Shown one piece after another: positions 8,792 to 17,154 of a stretch of DNA of 64,000 nt (its first letter is position 1; each line of letters begins with the position of its first letter). Under the pieces are notes generated by a model, which was given only the letters and a program-made list of their open reading frames with translations, did not search any database and was not told where the DNA came from. Source of the DNA: CAVVMA01 sp963788205 (GTDB taxonomy: Bacteria; Desulfobacterota; Binatia; Binatales; Binataceae); NCBI GenBank assembly GCA_963788205.1, contig CAWBGG010000002.1, positions 1,054,001 to 1,118,000 on the forward strand, given 5' to 3'. The translations under genes and the position numbers were made by a program.

Positions 8792-8829
8792 CCGCGCAGC
8801 GCCAGGCCGCGCGCGACGGAGGTAAACTC
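8792..8829 (-). repeat. Short duplicate of the 3' end of the Hsp70/YegD gene
   Basis: 38 bases match 10410-10447 at 35 positions. On the minus strand the copy reads EFTSVARGLALRG, close to EFISVARGLALRG near the end of the YegD-type protein. No similarity extends beyond. It brackets the accessory patch (antitoxin, toxin remnant, nuclease remnant) together with the true gene end, suggesting an old duplication or recombination scar. Confidence 0.7.
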
Positions 8830-8876
8830 GAATCGGCAGGTTGGCAGATCGGCCGAGGTGGGCTAACTTGAAGCGC

Positions 8877-9143
8877 ATGGCCACCGTGAGCTTGAAACTG
8901 CCCGCCGAGTTGGTCTCTGCCGCGAAACTTGACCGGGGCAACGTGTCTAACGAGGCCGCCAAGCTTATCGCCCTCGAACTCTTCCGCGAAAGAGCAGTCT
9001 CCCTCGGACGGGCGGCCGAGCTTTGTGCAACTCCCCTAGCCGCCTTCATGAAATTCGCCGCGACGCACGGAGTCCCGCCCTTAAACGGCGGCCTCAAGGG
9101 ATTGGAGGAAGATCGGGAGACCCTGGCCAAAGCCCGCTCGTGA
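8877..9143 (+). CDS. UPF0175-family antitoxin
   Basis: 88 residues starting MATVSLKLPAELVSAAKL. The pattern with EAAKLIALELFRERAVSLGRAAEL matches the UPF0175 family (PF03683), small DNA-binding antitoxins usually paired with a DUF3368 PIN-domain toxin. Its TGA overlaps the GTG of a downstream frame that starts like such a toxin, the normal coupled arrangement. The toxin is truncated, so this antitoxin is an orphan. ATG 8877 is preferred to the frame opening at 8841. Confidence 0.75.
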   Translation: MATVSLKLPAELVSAAKLDRGNVSNEAAKLIALELFRERAVSLGRAAELCATPLAAFMKFAATHGVPPLNGGLKGLEEDRETLAKARS

Positions 9144-9277
9144 AGGTCGTTTCTGATTCCTCGCCGCTGGCCACCCTGGCCAAGATCGGGACGATCGGGC
9201 CGCTGCGCGCGCATCTTGCGCTCAACCGAGCCCTCGGAACTCTTTCGTTTGCTTACGCCGTGCAGACGGTTGACTGA
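9140..9277 (+). pseudogene. Truncated DUF3368/PIN-domain toxin remnant
   Basis: A GTG at 9140 overlaps the antitoxin stop and opens MKVVSDSSPLATLAKIG, which matches the first strand of PIN toxins (VVSDTSPL with the first catalytic Asp). The frame stops after 45 residues, and the tail after IGPLRAHLAL has no toxin similarity; the remaining acidic active-site residues are missing. It is therefore a 5' remnant of the partner toxin. Confidence 0.65.
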
Positions 9278-9283
9278 AAACCT

Positions 9284-10054
9284 ATGGAAGTGGCTGTCCT
9301 TTGCCTGAAGTGCAAAGTGAAGGTACGCCCCGACCTTGCAGGCTTGACTGATGGAACAGCGCGCCGTCCCCAGTGCGAAAGCCGTCTCGATCCGCTCCAT
9401 TACTCCAACCCGATCCTGCCTCCGTCTCCGGGTTTTTTCGGGCAGTTCTTGCCCGGCCTGCGCCAGCGGCGACACGAGGAGTAGCTTAGCAGTGACGAGG
9501 GGCAAAGGCACCAAGCTTACGCAGCGTATCTGGAGCAGGCGAGAGATGACTTCTGGCGTGCCCGACAGGAAACGCGCAAGGCGCTCGCGGAGGAGCAGCG
9601 CCGGGAACTGGCCGAACGCTCCAAGAATCGCGAGCTCATCACATCTCTCAAACCGAAGGATTTCGAACTGTATGTCGCAAAGCTCTTCTCTGCGCTCGGC
9701 TACACCGCCAAGCTCACGCCAGCCTCGAACGATGAGGGCATAGATGTGTACCTGGAGAAGAGCGGTCGACGTGCCATCGTCCAATGCAAACACTACCCGA
9801 AGGGTAAGGTGTCCCGGCCAGCGGTCCAACAGATTTTTGGCGTTTTGCGGCATAAGCGAGCCGCCGAAGCATTCGTGGTAACCACAGGCGCATTCAGCCG
9901 GCAAGCGATCGAGTTTGCCGATGGCAAACCTGTTCGTTTGATAGACGGGACCATGCTCGTCGCGATGGCGCAGGAGGCCTTCACGGAAGAGTTCATCCGT
10001 TCGGGCCCGACCGGCCAGATGAAATTGCCAAAGCGGCGAAGGCGCCGATTTTAG
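9284..10054 (+). pseudogene. Mrr-like restriction endonuclease gene interrupted by an in-frame TAG
   Basis: One reading frame runs from ATG 9284 to TAA/TAG-type stop at 10054, broken only by a TAG at 9482-9484. Before it lies a short zinc-ribbon-like start (CLKCKVKV, later PQCESR). After it comes a charged helix and an Mrr-type PD-(D/E)xK domain: FELYVAKLFSALGY, GIDVYLEKSG, VQCKHYPKGKV, then FVVTTGAFSRQA. Such nucleases cut modified DNA. After the TAG there is no ATG, GTG or TTG until 9746, inside the catalytic domain, so an internal start would lose its beginning. Pseudogene, sequence error and readthrough are all possible. Confidence 0.65.
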
Positions 10055-10108
10055 AGCGCTGCCATCTCAGCTTGGCCGACCCGCACCGGAATAGGTAAGA
10101 TTGCCGCT

Positions 10109-10279
10109 ATGGTTCTCTTGCGAGATCACTCCTTCCGCACCGAGACGGTCACGGACAAAATGACCGCCGAGCGAGACTGCAAGGCGTGCGGTGGTGTCCG
10201 GCGGGTTGAGAATGGCGAGGTGAGCTGGCTCGACCGCGACGGAACGGCGTTTGCCGAAGAGTGTAACCGACCAGCTTGA
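10109..10279 (+). CDS. Small Cys-containing protein, function unknown
   Basis: A 56-residue frame from ATG 10109, preceded by AGGTAAG. It contains a CKACGG knuckle (CxxC) around residue 25 and a later Cys near the end (FAEECNRPA), with acidic and hydrophobic spacing that looks coding. No family recognised. It follows the interrupted nuclease gene on the same strand and ends about 110 bases before the convergent Hsp70 gene. Could be chance. Confidence 0.35.
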   Translation: MVLLRDHSFRTETVTDKMTAERDCKACGGVRRVENGEVSWLDRDGTAFAEECNRPA

Positions 10280-10390
10280 GAAATCATGTCCAAGGCCAAT
10301 CCAGCAGCCCACCTTGCGACAGCACTATCAAGCTTGAAACTTCATCACGAAGCGCGAACCGGGAGGGGGCTCGCGCGCGGCAAACACGCT

Positions 10391-11683
10391 TCACGCCCCC
10401 AAATCCAGTCCGCGCAGCGCCAGACCGCGCGCGACGGAGATGAACTCTGCGCCGGTGCGGATGCGCTCCTCGCCGAAGCGGGTCTGAAATATCCGCCGTA
10501 CCGCCGGAACGAACGACGTCCCGCCGGTCAGGAACACCCGATCGACGCGCGCCGGAGCGACGCCGCTCGCCGCCATCAGGCGATCGACGCATTCCGCGAT
10601 CGTCCTCAGCTCCGGCGCGATCCAGCGCTCGAACTCCGCGCGCGTGACGGGCTTCTGGATCGCGACCGGACCGTCGCGGAACTCCAGCACGCTGGCGTCG
10701 GCCGACGACAATTCGGCCTTTGCGCGCTCGACCGCCCTGAACAGGTGGTAGCCGAGATCGTTGCTCACGATATGAATCAGCGCCTCGATCTTGTCGGGTT
10801 CCATCGCCGCCGCTTTCAGCTCCGCCAGCTTGTTCATCGTCGCGCGCGCCTTCATGAACGATAGCTGATGCCAGCGCTCGAAGTTGAAGTAGATCGGATT
10901 CGGCATCGGCAGCACGCGACCGTATGGGGTTCGATACCTCGATCCGCGTCCCAGCTCGGGCGCCACCAGATGGCGCAGCATTTCGCGATCGAACGCGTCA
11001 CCGGCGATCGCGACGCCGTCGTTGGCCAGAATCTCGTATGCGAGGTGGCCGCCCCGCCCTCGGCCCGGCGCCATGCGCAGAATCGAGAAATCGCTGGTAC
11101 CGCCGCCGAAGTCACCGATCAGCACGACTTCCTCACCGCTGATCCCGCGGCCGTAGTGATAAGCGGCTGCGACCGGCTCGTACTCGAAAGTCACCTGCTC
11201 GAACCCCGCGCGCTTGAGCGCGACCTCGAGCCGCGTCATCGCCAGCCGCTCGTCGCTCTCACTCACCGCGGAGGAATAATGCACCGGGCGTCCGACCACG
11301 GCGCTTTTGCCCAGCGTGCCGAGAAAGGATTCGGCTTCGGCCCGCAGCGGAACCAGGATCAGCGCGGCCAGATCTTCCAGCCGATAAGTGCGATCCAGAA
11401 TCTGCGTCGATTGAAAGCCGCGATCGGCTAAAAAGCTCTTGAGCGACTGGATCAAGCGCCCTGCCCCGCCAGCCGCCAGGTACTCGCGAATCGCGCTCGG
11501 TCCCGCGAACGCGCGCGGACCGCCGCCCTCACCGGGCAACTCGGGATTGAAAAACAGGATCGAGCGGAAGGTATCGGTCGAAGTGGCGCCGTCGCTAAAC
11601 CGCGCCATCACCGGCTCGTCGCCCGCGCCCGCTACGCACAGCGCGCTGTTGGTGGTGCCAAAATCCAGCCCGATAACCGGCAA
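10391..11683 (-). CDS. yegD: YegD-type Hsp70 family protein (ATPase domain only)
   Basis: 430 residues covering only the actin-like ATPase half of Hsp70. Phosphate-1 loop IGLDFGTTNSALCV at the N-terminus, phosphate-2 VVLIGDFGGGTSDFSI, and adenosine motif RVFLTGGTSFVPAV are clear; no substrate-binding domain follows. This matches the putative chaperone YegD of E. coli. The start is a TTG at 11683 with GGGAG eight bases upstream. A 38-base piece of its 3' end is repeated at 8792-8829. Physiological client is unknown. Confidence 0.88.
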   Translation of the reverse strand: MPVIGLDFGTTNSALCVAGAGDEPVMARFSDGATSTDTFRSILFFNPELPGEGGGPRAFAGPSAIREYLAAGGAGRLIQSLKSFLADRGFQSTQILDRTYRLEDLAALILVPLRAEAESFLGTLGKSAVVGRPVHYSSAVSESDERLAMTRLEVALKRAGFEQVTFEYEPVAAAYHYGRGISGEEVVLIGDFGGGTSDFSILRMAPGRGRGGHLAYEILANDGVAIAGDAFDREMLRHLVAPELGRGSRYRTPYGRVLPMPNPIYFNFERWHQLSFMKARATMNKLAELKAAAMEPDKIEALIHIVSNDLGYHLFRAVERAKAELSSADASVLEFRDGPVAIQKPVTRAEFERWIAPELRTIAECVDRLMAASGVAPARVDRVFLTGGTSFVPAVRRIFQTRFGEERIRTGAEFISVARGLALRGLDLGA

Positions 11684-11879
11684 GACTGAGACTCCCTTAA
11701 AATTTTCGTTCGCGTGACAGCCAGATGCGTCGGGAGCCGCACAGGATTATCGCTCGCCGGCCGCTTGTCAACGTTGACGGTTCTGAATACAGATCGGGAC
11801 GGTAGAGGAGGCGAACCGATACCCCCTCACCAGCATTCGCGCGACCGCCAATCGAGCCAGGAGAGCAAAAAACCCCGCG

Positions 11880-12791
11880 ATGACCACCCATGCGGTTCGG
11901 ACCGAGACCGAAAGCGGCGTGCGCTCGATCGTCCTGTGCCGCGCCGCCGAGTACAACACGATCACGCCGCAGTTGCGCGACGAACTGGACGCCGCGATCG
12001 ACGAAGCCGACGCCGATCGCGAGGTCCGCGTGATCCTGCTGCGCGCCGAAGGGCCCGCCTTTTGCGCCGGCTACGGCCTGGACTGGTCGACGCGCGCGCA
12101 GGCCCAGGAGCATACCGGCCGCACGCGGGTGTGGAATTCGGCTGCCGATTACCAGATGATCTCGCGCTACGTGAAGACCTATCTGAAGCTCTGGTATGCG
12201 AGTAAGCCGACGATCGCGGCGGTCAACGGATGGTGTATCGCGGGCGGCACCGACATGGTGCTCTGCGCCGACATCATAATCGCGGGCGAATCGGCGTCGT
12301 TCGGTTATCCGCCCTCGCGCGTGTGGGGCACGCCGACCACCGCGATGTGGGTTTACCGGATGGGCTTCGAGCGCGCCAAGCGCTACCTGCTGACCGGCGA
12401 CGAAATCACCGCGCCCGAGGCGGCGCGAATCGGGCTCATTCTGGAGGCCGTTCCCGACGCCGAGCTTCAGTCGCATGCGATGGGCCTCGCGCGGCGGATG
12501 GCGCGCGTGCCGCTGAACCAGCTTCAGATGCTCAAGCTGATGTGCAATCAGCCCGCCGAGCAGATGGGCCTGCAACCGTCGCGGATGTTGGGCTCGCTGT
12601 TCGACGGAATCGCGCGCCATACACAGGAAGGACTCGACTTTGTCGCGCGCGCGCAGGAAGCCGGCTTTCGCCAGGCGGTGCGCGAGCGCGACGACCCGTT
12701 CGGCGATTACGGCGCCGGCCCGCGCGGAAAATCCCGCGGCGCGAAGCGCGGCCACGAAAAGCCCGGCCAGGCAAAGGGAGGCCACGAATGA
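11880..12791 (+). CDS. Enoyl-CoA hydratase/isomerase (crotonase) family protein
   Basis: 303 residues of the crotonase fold. Oxyanion-hole segments are EGPAFCAGYGLDW (about 60-72) and AVNGWCIAGGTDMVL (about 118-132). The second catalytic Glu of classical hydratases is not at its usual place (SRVWGTPTTAM instead), so hydratase activity is uncertain and isomerase, hydrolase or decarboxylase activity is possible. The tail is Lys/Gly-rich. Its stop overlaps the next start (ATGA), so it is coupled to the dienelactone hydrolase gene. Confidence 0.85.
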   Translation: MTTHAVRTETESGVRSIVLCRAAEYNTITPQLRDELDAAIDEADADREVRVILLRAEGPAFCAGYGLDWSTRAQAQEHTGRTRVWNSAADYQMISRYVKTYLKLWYASKPTIAAVNGWCIAGGTDMVLCADIIIAGESASFGYPPSRVWGTPTTAMWVYRMGFERAKRYLLTGDEITAPEAARIGLILEAVPDAELQSHAMGLARRMARVPLNQLQMLKLMCNQPAEQMGLQPSRMLGSLFDGIARHTQEGLDFVARAQEAGFRQAVRERDDPFGDYGAGPRGKSRGAKRGHEKPGQAKGGHE

Positions 12792-13513
12792 TCACCCCTC
12801 GCGACATCACCTTTCCTGCCGCCGACGGCCATCCGATGCGCGCTGCGATCGCCACCCATGACGAAGACGACCTCGCCCGTCCGGGCGTGATCGTGATTCA
12901 CGAAATCTTCGGGCTCAATAACGACATCCGCCGGCTCACCGGGATGGTCGCGGATCTGGGTTACGTGGCGCTGGCGCCCGATCTCTACGATGGTCCCGGG
13001 ATACGCACGATCTGCATCGCGCGGACGCTGCTCGCGATGCGCCGCGGGAGCGGCCAAGCCTTCCAGGACCTCGACGCGGCACGCGCGTTCCTGCAAAAAC
13101 AGCCCAAGGTCGACGCGGCGAAGATCGGCGTCATCGGCTTTTGCCTGGGCGGAGGATTCGCGCTGCTCTACGCGGTGCGCGCGCCGCTGGGCGCCGCGGC
13201 GGTCTTTTACGGCGACGTCCCCAAAAGCTCCGACGCGCTGCGCGGCGCCTGTCCGGTGGTCGCGGGTTATGGCGGGCTCGATCGGATATACGCCTCTCAG
13301 GGCGAGCGGCTCGACCAGCTCCTGGGCGAGCTCGGCGTCGATCACGACGTGAAGGTCTATCCCGATGCGGGCCACAGCTTCATGAGCCAGAACGAAGGCG
13401 TGATGGCGACGCTGGGAGCGTGGGGTCCGATGAAGGTAGGCTATAATCGCGACGCCGCCGCCGATAGCTGGAAGCGGGTGGAAGCGTTCTTCGCCCGCCA
13501 TCTCGGAGCGTGA
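12788..13513 (+). CDS. Dienelactone hydrolase family protein
   Basis: 241 residues. Family active site is visible: IVIHEIFGLNNDIR (Glu near the oxyanion), the Cys nucleophile in VIGFCLGGGFAL, and the His in YPDAGHSFMS. Such enzymes hydrolyse dienelactones in chlorocatechol and related aromatic-ring breakdown, but many members have other ester substrates. ATG 12788 overlaps the crotonase stop by four bases; a longer frame from 12230 is the shadow of that gene. Confidence 0.88.
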   Translation: MITPRDITFPAADGHPMRAAIATHDEDDLARPGVIVIHEIFGLNNDIRRLTGMVADLGYVALAPDLYDGPGIRTICIARTLLAMRRGSGQAFQDLDAARAFLQKQPKVDAAKIGVIGFCLGGGFALLYAVRAPLGAAAVFYGDVPKSSDALRGACPVVAGYGGLDRIYASQGERLDQLLGELGVDHDVKVYPDAGHSFMSQNEGVMATLGAWGPMKVGYNRDAAADSWKRVEAFFARHLGA

Positions 13514-13514
13514 T

Positions 13515-13727
13515 TCAGTTTCCGCTTTTGGAAAGCTCGGTGGGCTCGCTCAGGTATTCGATTCCCGGAATGCCGCGCCTGGTTTCGTCCTCGAATAGAA
13601 CCGACACCACGCCGTAGATTCCGACCACTATCCAGAACGCGCCGGTGCCGACCGGCGGCCAAATCGCCGTGGCCGCCATCATCAGGAGCGTGCTCACCAA
13701 GTCCTGCGCGAACTGCAATTCCGGCAT
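13515..13727 (-). CDS. Small membrane protein, function unknown
   Basis: 70 residues with one likely membrane span (about residues 10-45 contain LLMMAATAIWPP and AFWIVVGIYGVVSVLF, one or two short helices). GGAG precedes the ATG at 13727. It ends one base from the dienelactone hydrolase stop and is convergent. No family is recognised. Confidence 0.55.
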   Translation of the reverse strand: MPELQFAQDLVSTLLMMAATAIWPPVGTGAFWIVVGIYGVVSVLFEDETRRGIPGIEYLSEPTELSKSGN

Positions 13728-13974
13728 CGATCAACTCCGCCGCTCGGTTCGTCGGCTAATCGTAGCATCGCGGGATACCGGAATCAGCGCCACGGAGAAG
13801 TGGGTAGTCGGCGGTTTTGGCGGCACGGGCCGGCACGGAGGTCGGCCCCTACCAAATGTAGCAGCCTGATTTAGGGTAGTGGCCGGCGTCCGCGCCGGTG
13901 GCGACCCTGCCGGCCATCCGACTCCAAAACCGGCCACTAGCGAAAAGCGCGCCGGTACCGAGGCGGCAACCCTT

Positions 13975-14002
13975 CGCAAAAATTTTCCCGCAAAAATTTT
14001 CC
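13975..14002. repeat. Perfect tandem duplication of a 14-base unit
   Basis: CGCAAAAATTTTCC occurs twice, directly adjacent (13975-13988, 13989-14002), an AT-rich spot in the GC-rich 13728-14223 gap. That gap holds no convincing gene: only this repeat, the stem-loop at 14056 and GC-rich palindromic stretches around 13820-13920. Confidence 0.7.
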
Positions 14003-14055
14003 ATTGACCTGACGGACCGGGTTTTCCATCCTGCTGCGGGGAGAAGAAGCGAAAA

Positions 14056-14094
14056 GGGCTGTCGGCCAAAAGAGTCCCACAATGCCGATAGCCC
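14056..14094. other. Stem-loop, 11-bp arms, in a gene-free gap
   Basis: GGGCTGTCGGC (14056-14066) pairs with GCCGATAGCCC (14084-14094) with one wobble, around a 17-base loop. No T-run follows on either strand, so it is not a clear intrinsic terminator. It may be part of a repeat or a structured RNA. Confidence 0.4.
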
Positions 14095-14223
14095 CTGCGC
14101 TTCGAGCACACGGCGGGCTGCGTAGGGGAGAGTTACTCAGACCGCCTGCGCCTTGGCGTAGTCCAATTATCCCGCCGCTCCAAGCGGTGGATCAATGCCC
14201 TATTATAGCCCCCAACTTTCCGC

Positions 14224-14766
14224 TTAATCTTTCGCGAGGCCGGGCTCCAGCTCCACGCCCAGCGGCACCAGGATGCGCACGACCATGTTGTAAAACGCTA
14301 CATTCTGGGCCAGCTCGAGGATTCGGCGGTCGTCGAGAAAGCTGCGCAGCGCATTAAACGTCGCGTCGCTCACCTTGACGTTCGAGGTCGCCTCGGCCGC
14401 GTAGCGCATCACCGCGCGCTCATGCTCGTCGAAGGCCTTGGCGGTCTCGAAATCGGCCAGCCGCTCGAGCTGCTCGCGGGGAACTCCGGCGCGTAGCGCG
14501 ATGTTCCAGTGATGCACGAACTCGTACTCGGCGTTGGTTAGCCGTCCCACGGTCAGGATCGCCAGCTCGCGAAGCTTGGGGTCGAGCGCGGTGCGGTTGC
14601 GCAGATGGCCGCCGAGCGAGACGAAGCGCTTGAGCAGATTCGGCGTATGGGCGAGCGTGCGAAAGATGTTACCCACCGGCTGCCCGCGCTCCGCGGCCAG
14701 GCCGTCGAAGATTTCGCGATCCTTCTCGGGCAGGTCTTCACGATTGAGATAGGGTACTCGCGCCAT
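14224..14766 (-). CDS. Carboxymuconolactone decarboxylase family protein (AhpD-like fold)
   Basis: 180 residues. TNAEYEFVHHWNIALRAGVPREQLE is the family's core helix pair, with His-His-Trp-Asn at the position where AhpD enzymes have CxxC; Cys residues are absent, so a thiol peroxidase role is unlikely. PELxELAIL-type strand LRELAILTVGRL precedes it. Frequently found in catabolic operons with crotonases, as here: the crotonase gene ends nine bases upstream. Substrate not known. Confidence 0.8.
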   Translation of the reverse strand: MARVPYLNREDLPEKDREIFDGLAAERGQPVGNIFRTLAHTPNLLKRFVSLGGHLRNRTALDPKLRELAILTVGRLTNAEYEFVHHWNIALRAGVPREQLERLADFETAKAFDEHERAVMRYAAEATSNVKVSDATFNALRSFLDDRRILELAQNVAFYNMVVRILVPLGVELEPGLAKD

Positions 14767-14775
14767 TTCCTTGGC

Positions 14776-15579
14776 CTACCGGCCCACGAATTTCGGTTCG
14801 CGCTTTTCGAGGAAGGCCTTGACGGCCTCGCGATGGTCCTGCGTGCGGCCGGTCAGGTTCTGGCCCCAGGCCTCGCGATCGAGCATCGCGCGCATATCGA
14901 GCTTTAAAGCGTCGTTGAGGTTGGCCTTCATATATCGATAGGCGATCTGCGGGCCGGCAGCGATTTTCTTCGCGAAAGCGTGGACTTCATCCTTGAACGA
15001 CGCGGCCGGATACACGCGGTTGGCGATCCCCAGGCGCAGCGCGTCTTCAGCGTTGACGATCTCGGCGGTGAAGTAGAGCTCGCGCGCCTTGGCGGTGCCG
15101 ACCAGTTGGGTAAGAAAGTAAGTGCCGCCGTAGTCGCCGCCAAATCCCACCCGCGCGAAAGCGGTGGCAAAGCGCGCCGTGTCTGAGGCCAGCCGGATGT
15201 CGGCGGCCAGCGCGATACTCAGCCCGGCTCCGGCGGCGGCGCCGCCAACTGCCGCGATCGTGACCTTGGGGATTTCGTGAAGCAGCGCCGACACTTCCAT
15301 CCCTCTTCTGAGCCGCGCCACGCTGTCTTCGAGCGTCGCCGGCTCGCCGCCCGCCTCGTTGCGCTGGCGCATCCCGCCGATGTCGCCGCCCGAACAGAAT
15401 CCGCGGCCCGCGCCGGTCAGCACTACGCATCCGATCGTCTTGTCGGTCGCGGCGCCGTTCAGCTCTTCGATCAGTCCGGTGCCCATCGCCTCGCTCAGCG
15501 CGTTGAGCTTGTCGGGCCGGTTCATGGTCAGATACAGGACGCCGTCGCGCCGTTCGGTCAGCAAATCGTTGCTCGGCAT
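14776..15579 (-). CDS. Enoyl-CoA hydratase/isomerase family protein
   Basis: 267 residues, typical crotonase length. Oxyanion segments AGRGFCSGGDIGGM and AAVGGAAAGAGLSIAL are intact; the second catalytic region reads RVGFGGDYGGTYFL with Asp where hydratases often carry Glu, resembling PaaG-like isomerases or hydratases acting on branched or aromatic acyl-CoA. First of a pair with the carboxymuconolactone decarboxylase-type gene, preceded by the dehydrogenase-like gene on the same strand. Exact substrate is inference. Confidence 0.88.
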   Translation of the reverse strand: MPSNDLLTERRDGVLYLTMNRPDKLNALSEAMGTGLIEELNGAATDKTIGCVVLTGAGRGFCSGGDIGGMRQRNEAGGEPATLEDSVARLRRGMEVSALLHEIPKVTIAAVGGAAAGAGLSIALAADIRLASDTARFATAFARVGFGGDYGGTYFLTQLVGTAKARELYFTAEIVNAEDALRLGIANRVYPAASFKDEVHAFAKKIAAGPQIAYRYMKANLNDALKLDMRAMLDREAWGQNLTGRTQDHREAVKAFLEKREPKFVGR

Positions 15580-15615
15580 GAGAGCAAACCTCCGCGGTAT
15601 GACTTGGACTTCGTA

Positions 15616-16481
15616 CTACTGCACGTGAGCGATTCTGTCGAGGGCGTCGGCCACCGCCTGGGTGCCGTCGAGATCGTGGCCGAGCGCGGAGGCCGCGTTG
15701 AACATCGAGGTCATCAGCGCCAGTCCCGGCAGCGTGAGCCCGTTTTGACGCGCCGCCTCGGCGACCAGGCGCAGGTCTTTGCGCGCCAGCTTGATAAAGA
15801 AGCCGGGGCGATAATCGCGCGCCACGATCTTGGGACCCAGATTGCTCAGTTGCCACGAGCCGCCGCGCCCGCCCCAATCGCCTCGATCACGCGGACCGGA
15901 TCGAGTCCGCCGCCCGCGGCGAATGCGATCGCCTCGGCCGCCGCCTCCAGCGTGAGCGTGACCGCGATCTGGTTGGCGAGCTTGGTCATCTGCCCCGCGC
16001 CCACGGGTCCCATGTGCGTAACGCGCTTGCCGAGCCGATCGAGAAGCGGGCGAGCACGATCGAAAGCCGGCTCAGTGCCGCCTACCATGATCGTCAGCGT
16101 TCCTTCGATCGCGCCAGGCTCGCCGCCCGAGACCGGCGCGTCGAGGTACTCGGCGCCGCGTGCGGCGAAGCGCTTGGCGATCGCGCGCTCGGCTTCGGGC
16201 GCGATGGTGCTCATGTCGATTACGAGCTGACCCGATCGCAGACCTAGTTCGATATGAGCGGCGACGGCCTCAACGTCCGGCGTGTCGGGCACCATGATGA
16301 AAACAGCTTCGGCACCCGCGGCAGCCTCGACGAGATCGGCGCAGACGATAGCGCCGTCGGACGCGAGCGCGCGGGCCTTCTCGGCACTGCGGTTGTAGAC
16401 CTTTACGCGATGGCCGGCCTGGAGCAGCCGCCGCGCCATCGGCGCACCCATTATCCCGGTCCCAATCCATGCGATTTGCAT
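15616..16481 (-). CDS. 3-hydroxyisobutyrate dehydrogenase-like NAD(P) oxidoreductase, frameshifted
   Basis: The N-terminal part (frame 16481-15846) has the Rossmann start IAWIGTGIMGAPMARRLL, the substrate loop DAPVSGGEPGA and VGAGQMTKLANQ with the catalytic Lys. It stops at AARGN. In the next frame the sequence continues as SWQLSNLGPKI, then ARDYRPGFFIKLARKDL to 15616, exactly the family C-terminal domain. Restoring one base near 15862, in a G/C run, gives a 288-residue protein of normal length. Beta-hydroxyacid dehydrogenases of this type include GarR and MmsB. Whether the shift is real or a sequence error cannot be decided here. Confidence 0.8.
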
Positions 16482-16494
16482 GATGATATAAACC

Positions 16495-16580
16495 TCACCC
16501 CTAACCCCTCTCCGGAGCGGAGAGGCTGAATTCGGGCGCGCTGTGGTTCCCCTTCCCGCTTCGGGAAGGGGACAGGGGCT
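16495..16580. repeat. GC-rich double stem-loop intergenic repeat
   Basis: Two hairpins lie side by side: CTCTCC-GGAGC-GGAGAG (16508-16524) and CCCCTTCCC-GCTTC-GGGAAGGGG (16549-16571, nine perfect pairs). The wording (CTCACCCCTAACCCCTCTCC) is that of a widespread intergenic repeat. It may end transcripts from both sides. Confidence 0.6.
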
Positions 16581-16713
16581 AGGTCCTACGCCGCGGCTTT
16601 GGCGGTAGCGCCGACCCCTTTGAGCATCAGCCGGGGATCAAATGAATTCCGACCAGCAAATGCTTCGATCCCCTGCCTGGTGAGATCGCTGCTTGGCTCA
16701 CAGGAGGTAGGGC

Positions 16714-17076
16714 TCACGTGCAATACCAGAAGTGCCAGCCTTCGGTCGAAGGAAACGCCACAAAATCGACGAAGTGGGTTCCTGCGAACCCCTCCAAGTG
16801 AACCCATCCGTCATTGGTTCCCTTGCCGGGGTCCACGGTCTTCTGGAAGGAGCGGAAATTGGGTAGGTTCCTCACTGTCTCCGCCCATGACCTGAGGCGC
16901 TGCATCAGCTCTTCCAAAGATGCGGCCCGCTCCGGGTGAGTCCCTTTAGCGATCGGCGATTCACGGAACCGCCTCAAGATGAATTCACGATCTTTTTGTG
17001 GATAATTCTGAAGGGTCGCTTGCGCGTCGGCCAAGAACTGCTCCAGCTCGTCCGCTTTGAAAGATTCTCTTCCCAT
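16714..17076 (-). CDS. Protein of unknown function
   Basis: 120 residues from ATG 17076, with GGAGG upstream at a good distance. N-terminal half is helical and charged (DELEQFLADAQATLQNY, FILRRFRESP); the C-terminal half is rich in aromatic and small residues (GWVHLEGFAGTHFVDFVAF) and ends WHFWYCT. No family recognised. It lies just downstream of hppA on the same strand, and its base composition looks less GC-biased than the neighbourhood, like the hppA tail, hinting at shared foreign origin. Confidence 0.6.
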   Translation of the reverse strand: MGRESFKADELEQFLADAQATLQNYPQKDREFILRRFRESPIAKGTHPERAASLEELMQRLRSWAETVRNLPNFRSFQKTVDPGKGTNDGWVHLEGFAGTHFVDFVAFPSTEGWHFWYCT

Positions 17077-17154
17077 TTGGAAAGCCCTCCATTGGAAGGA
17101 TTCGGCCGAGTTTGACGAGGCCTGAAACCACGTCGTGAACCACGCGTGTCCGGC

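Noticed and set aside
8597..9904. 435-residue minus-strand frame over the antitoxin and nuclease region
   Set aside because: No domain or ribosome site; it spans several unrelated elements and the plus-strand frames carry recognisable motifs.
12230..12787. Long N-terminal extension of the dienelactone hydrolase frame
   Set aside because: It is the shadow of the crotonase gene; the real start overlaps the crotonase stop at 12788.
15277..16230. 317-residue plus-strand frame
   Set aside because: Antisense to a crotonase and dehydrogenase gene with clear motifs.
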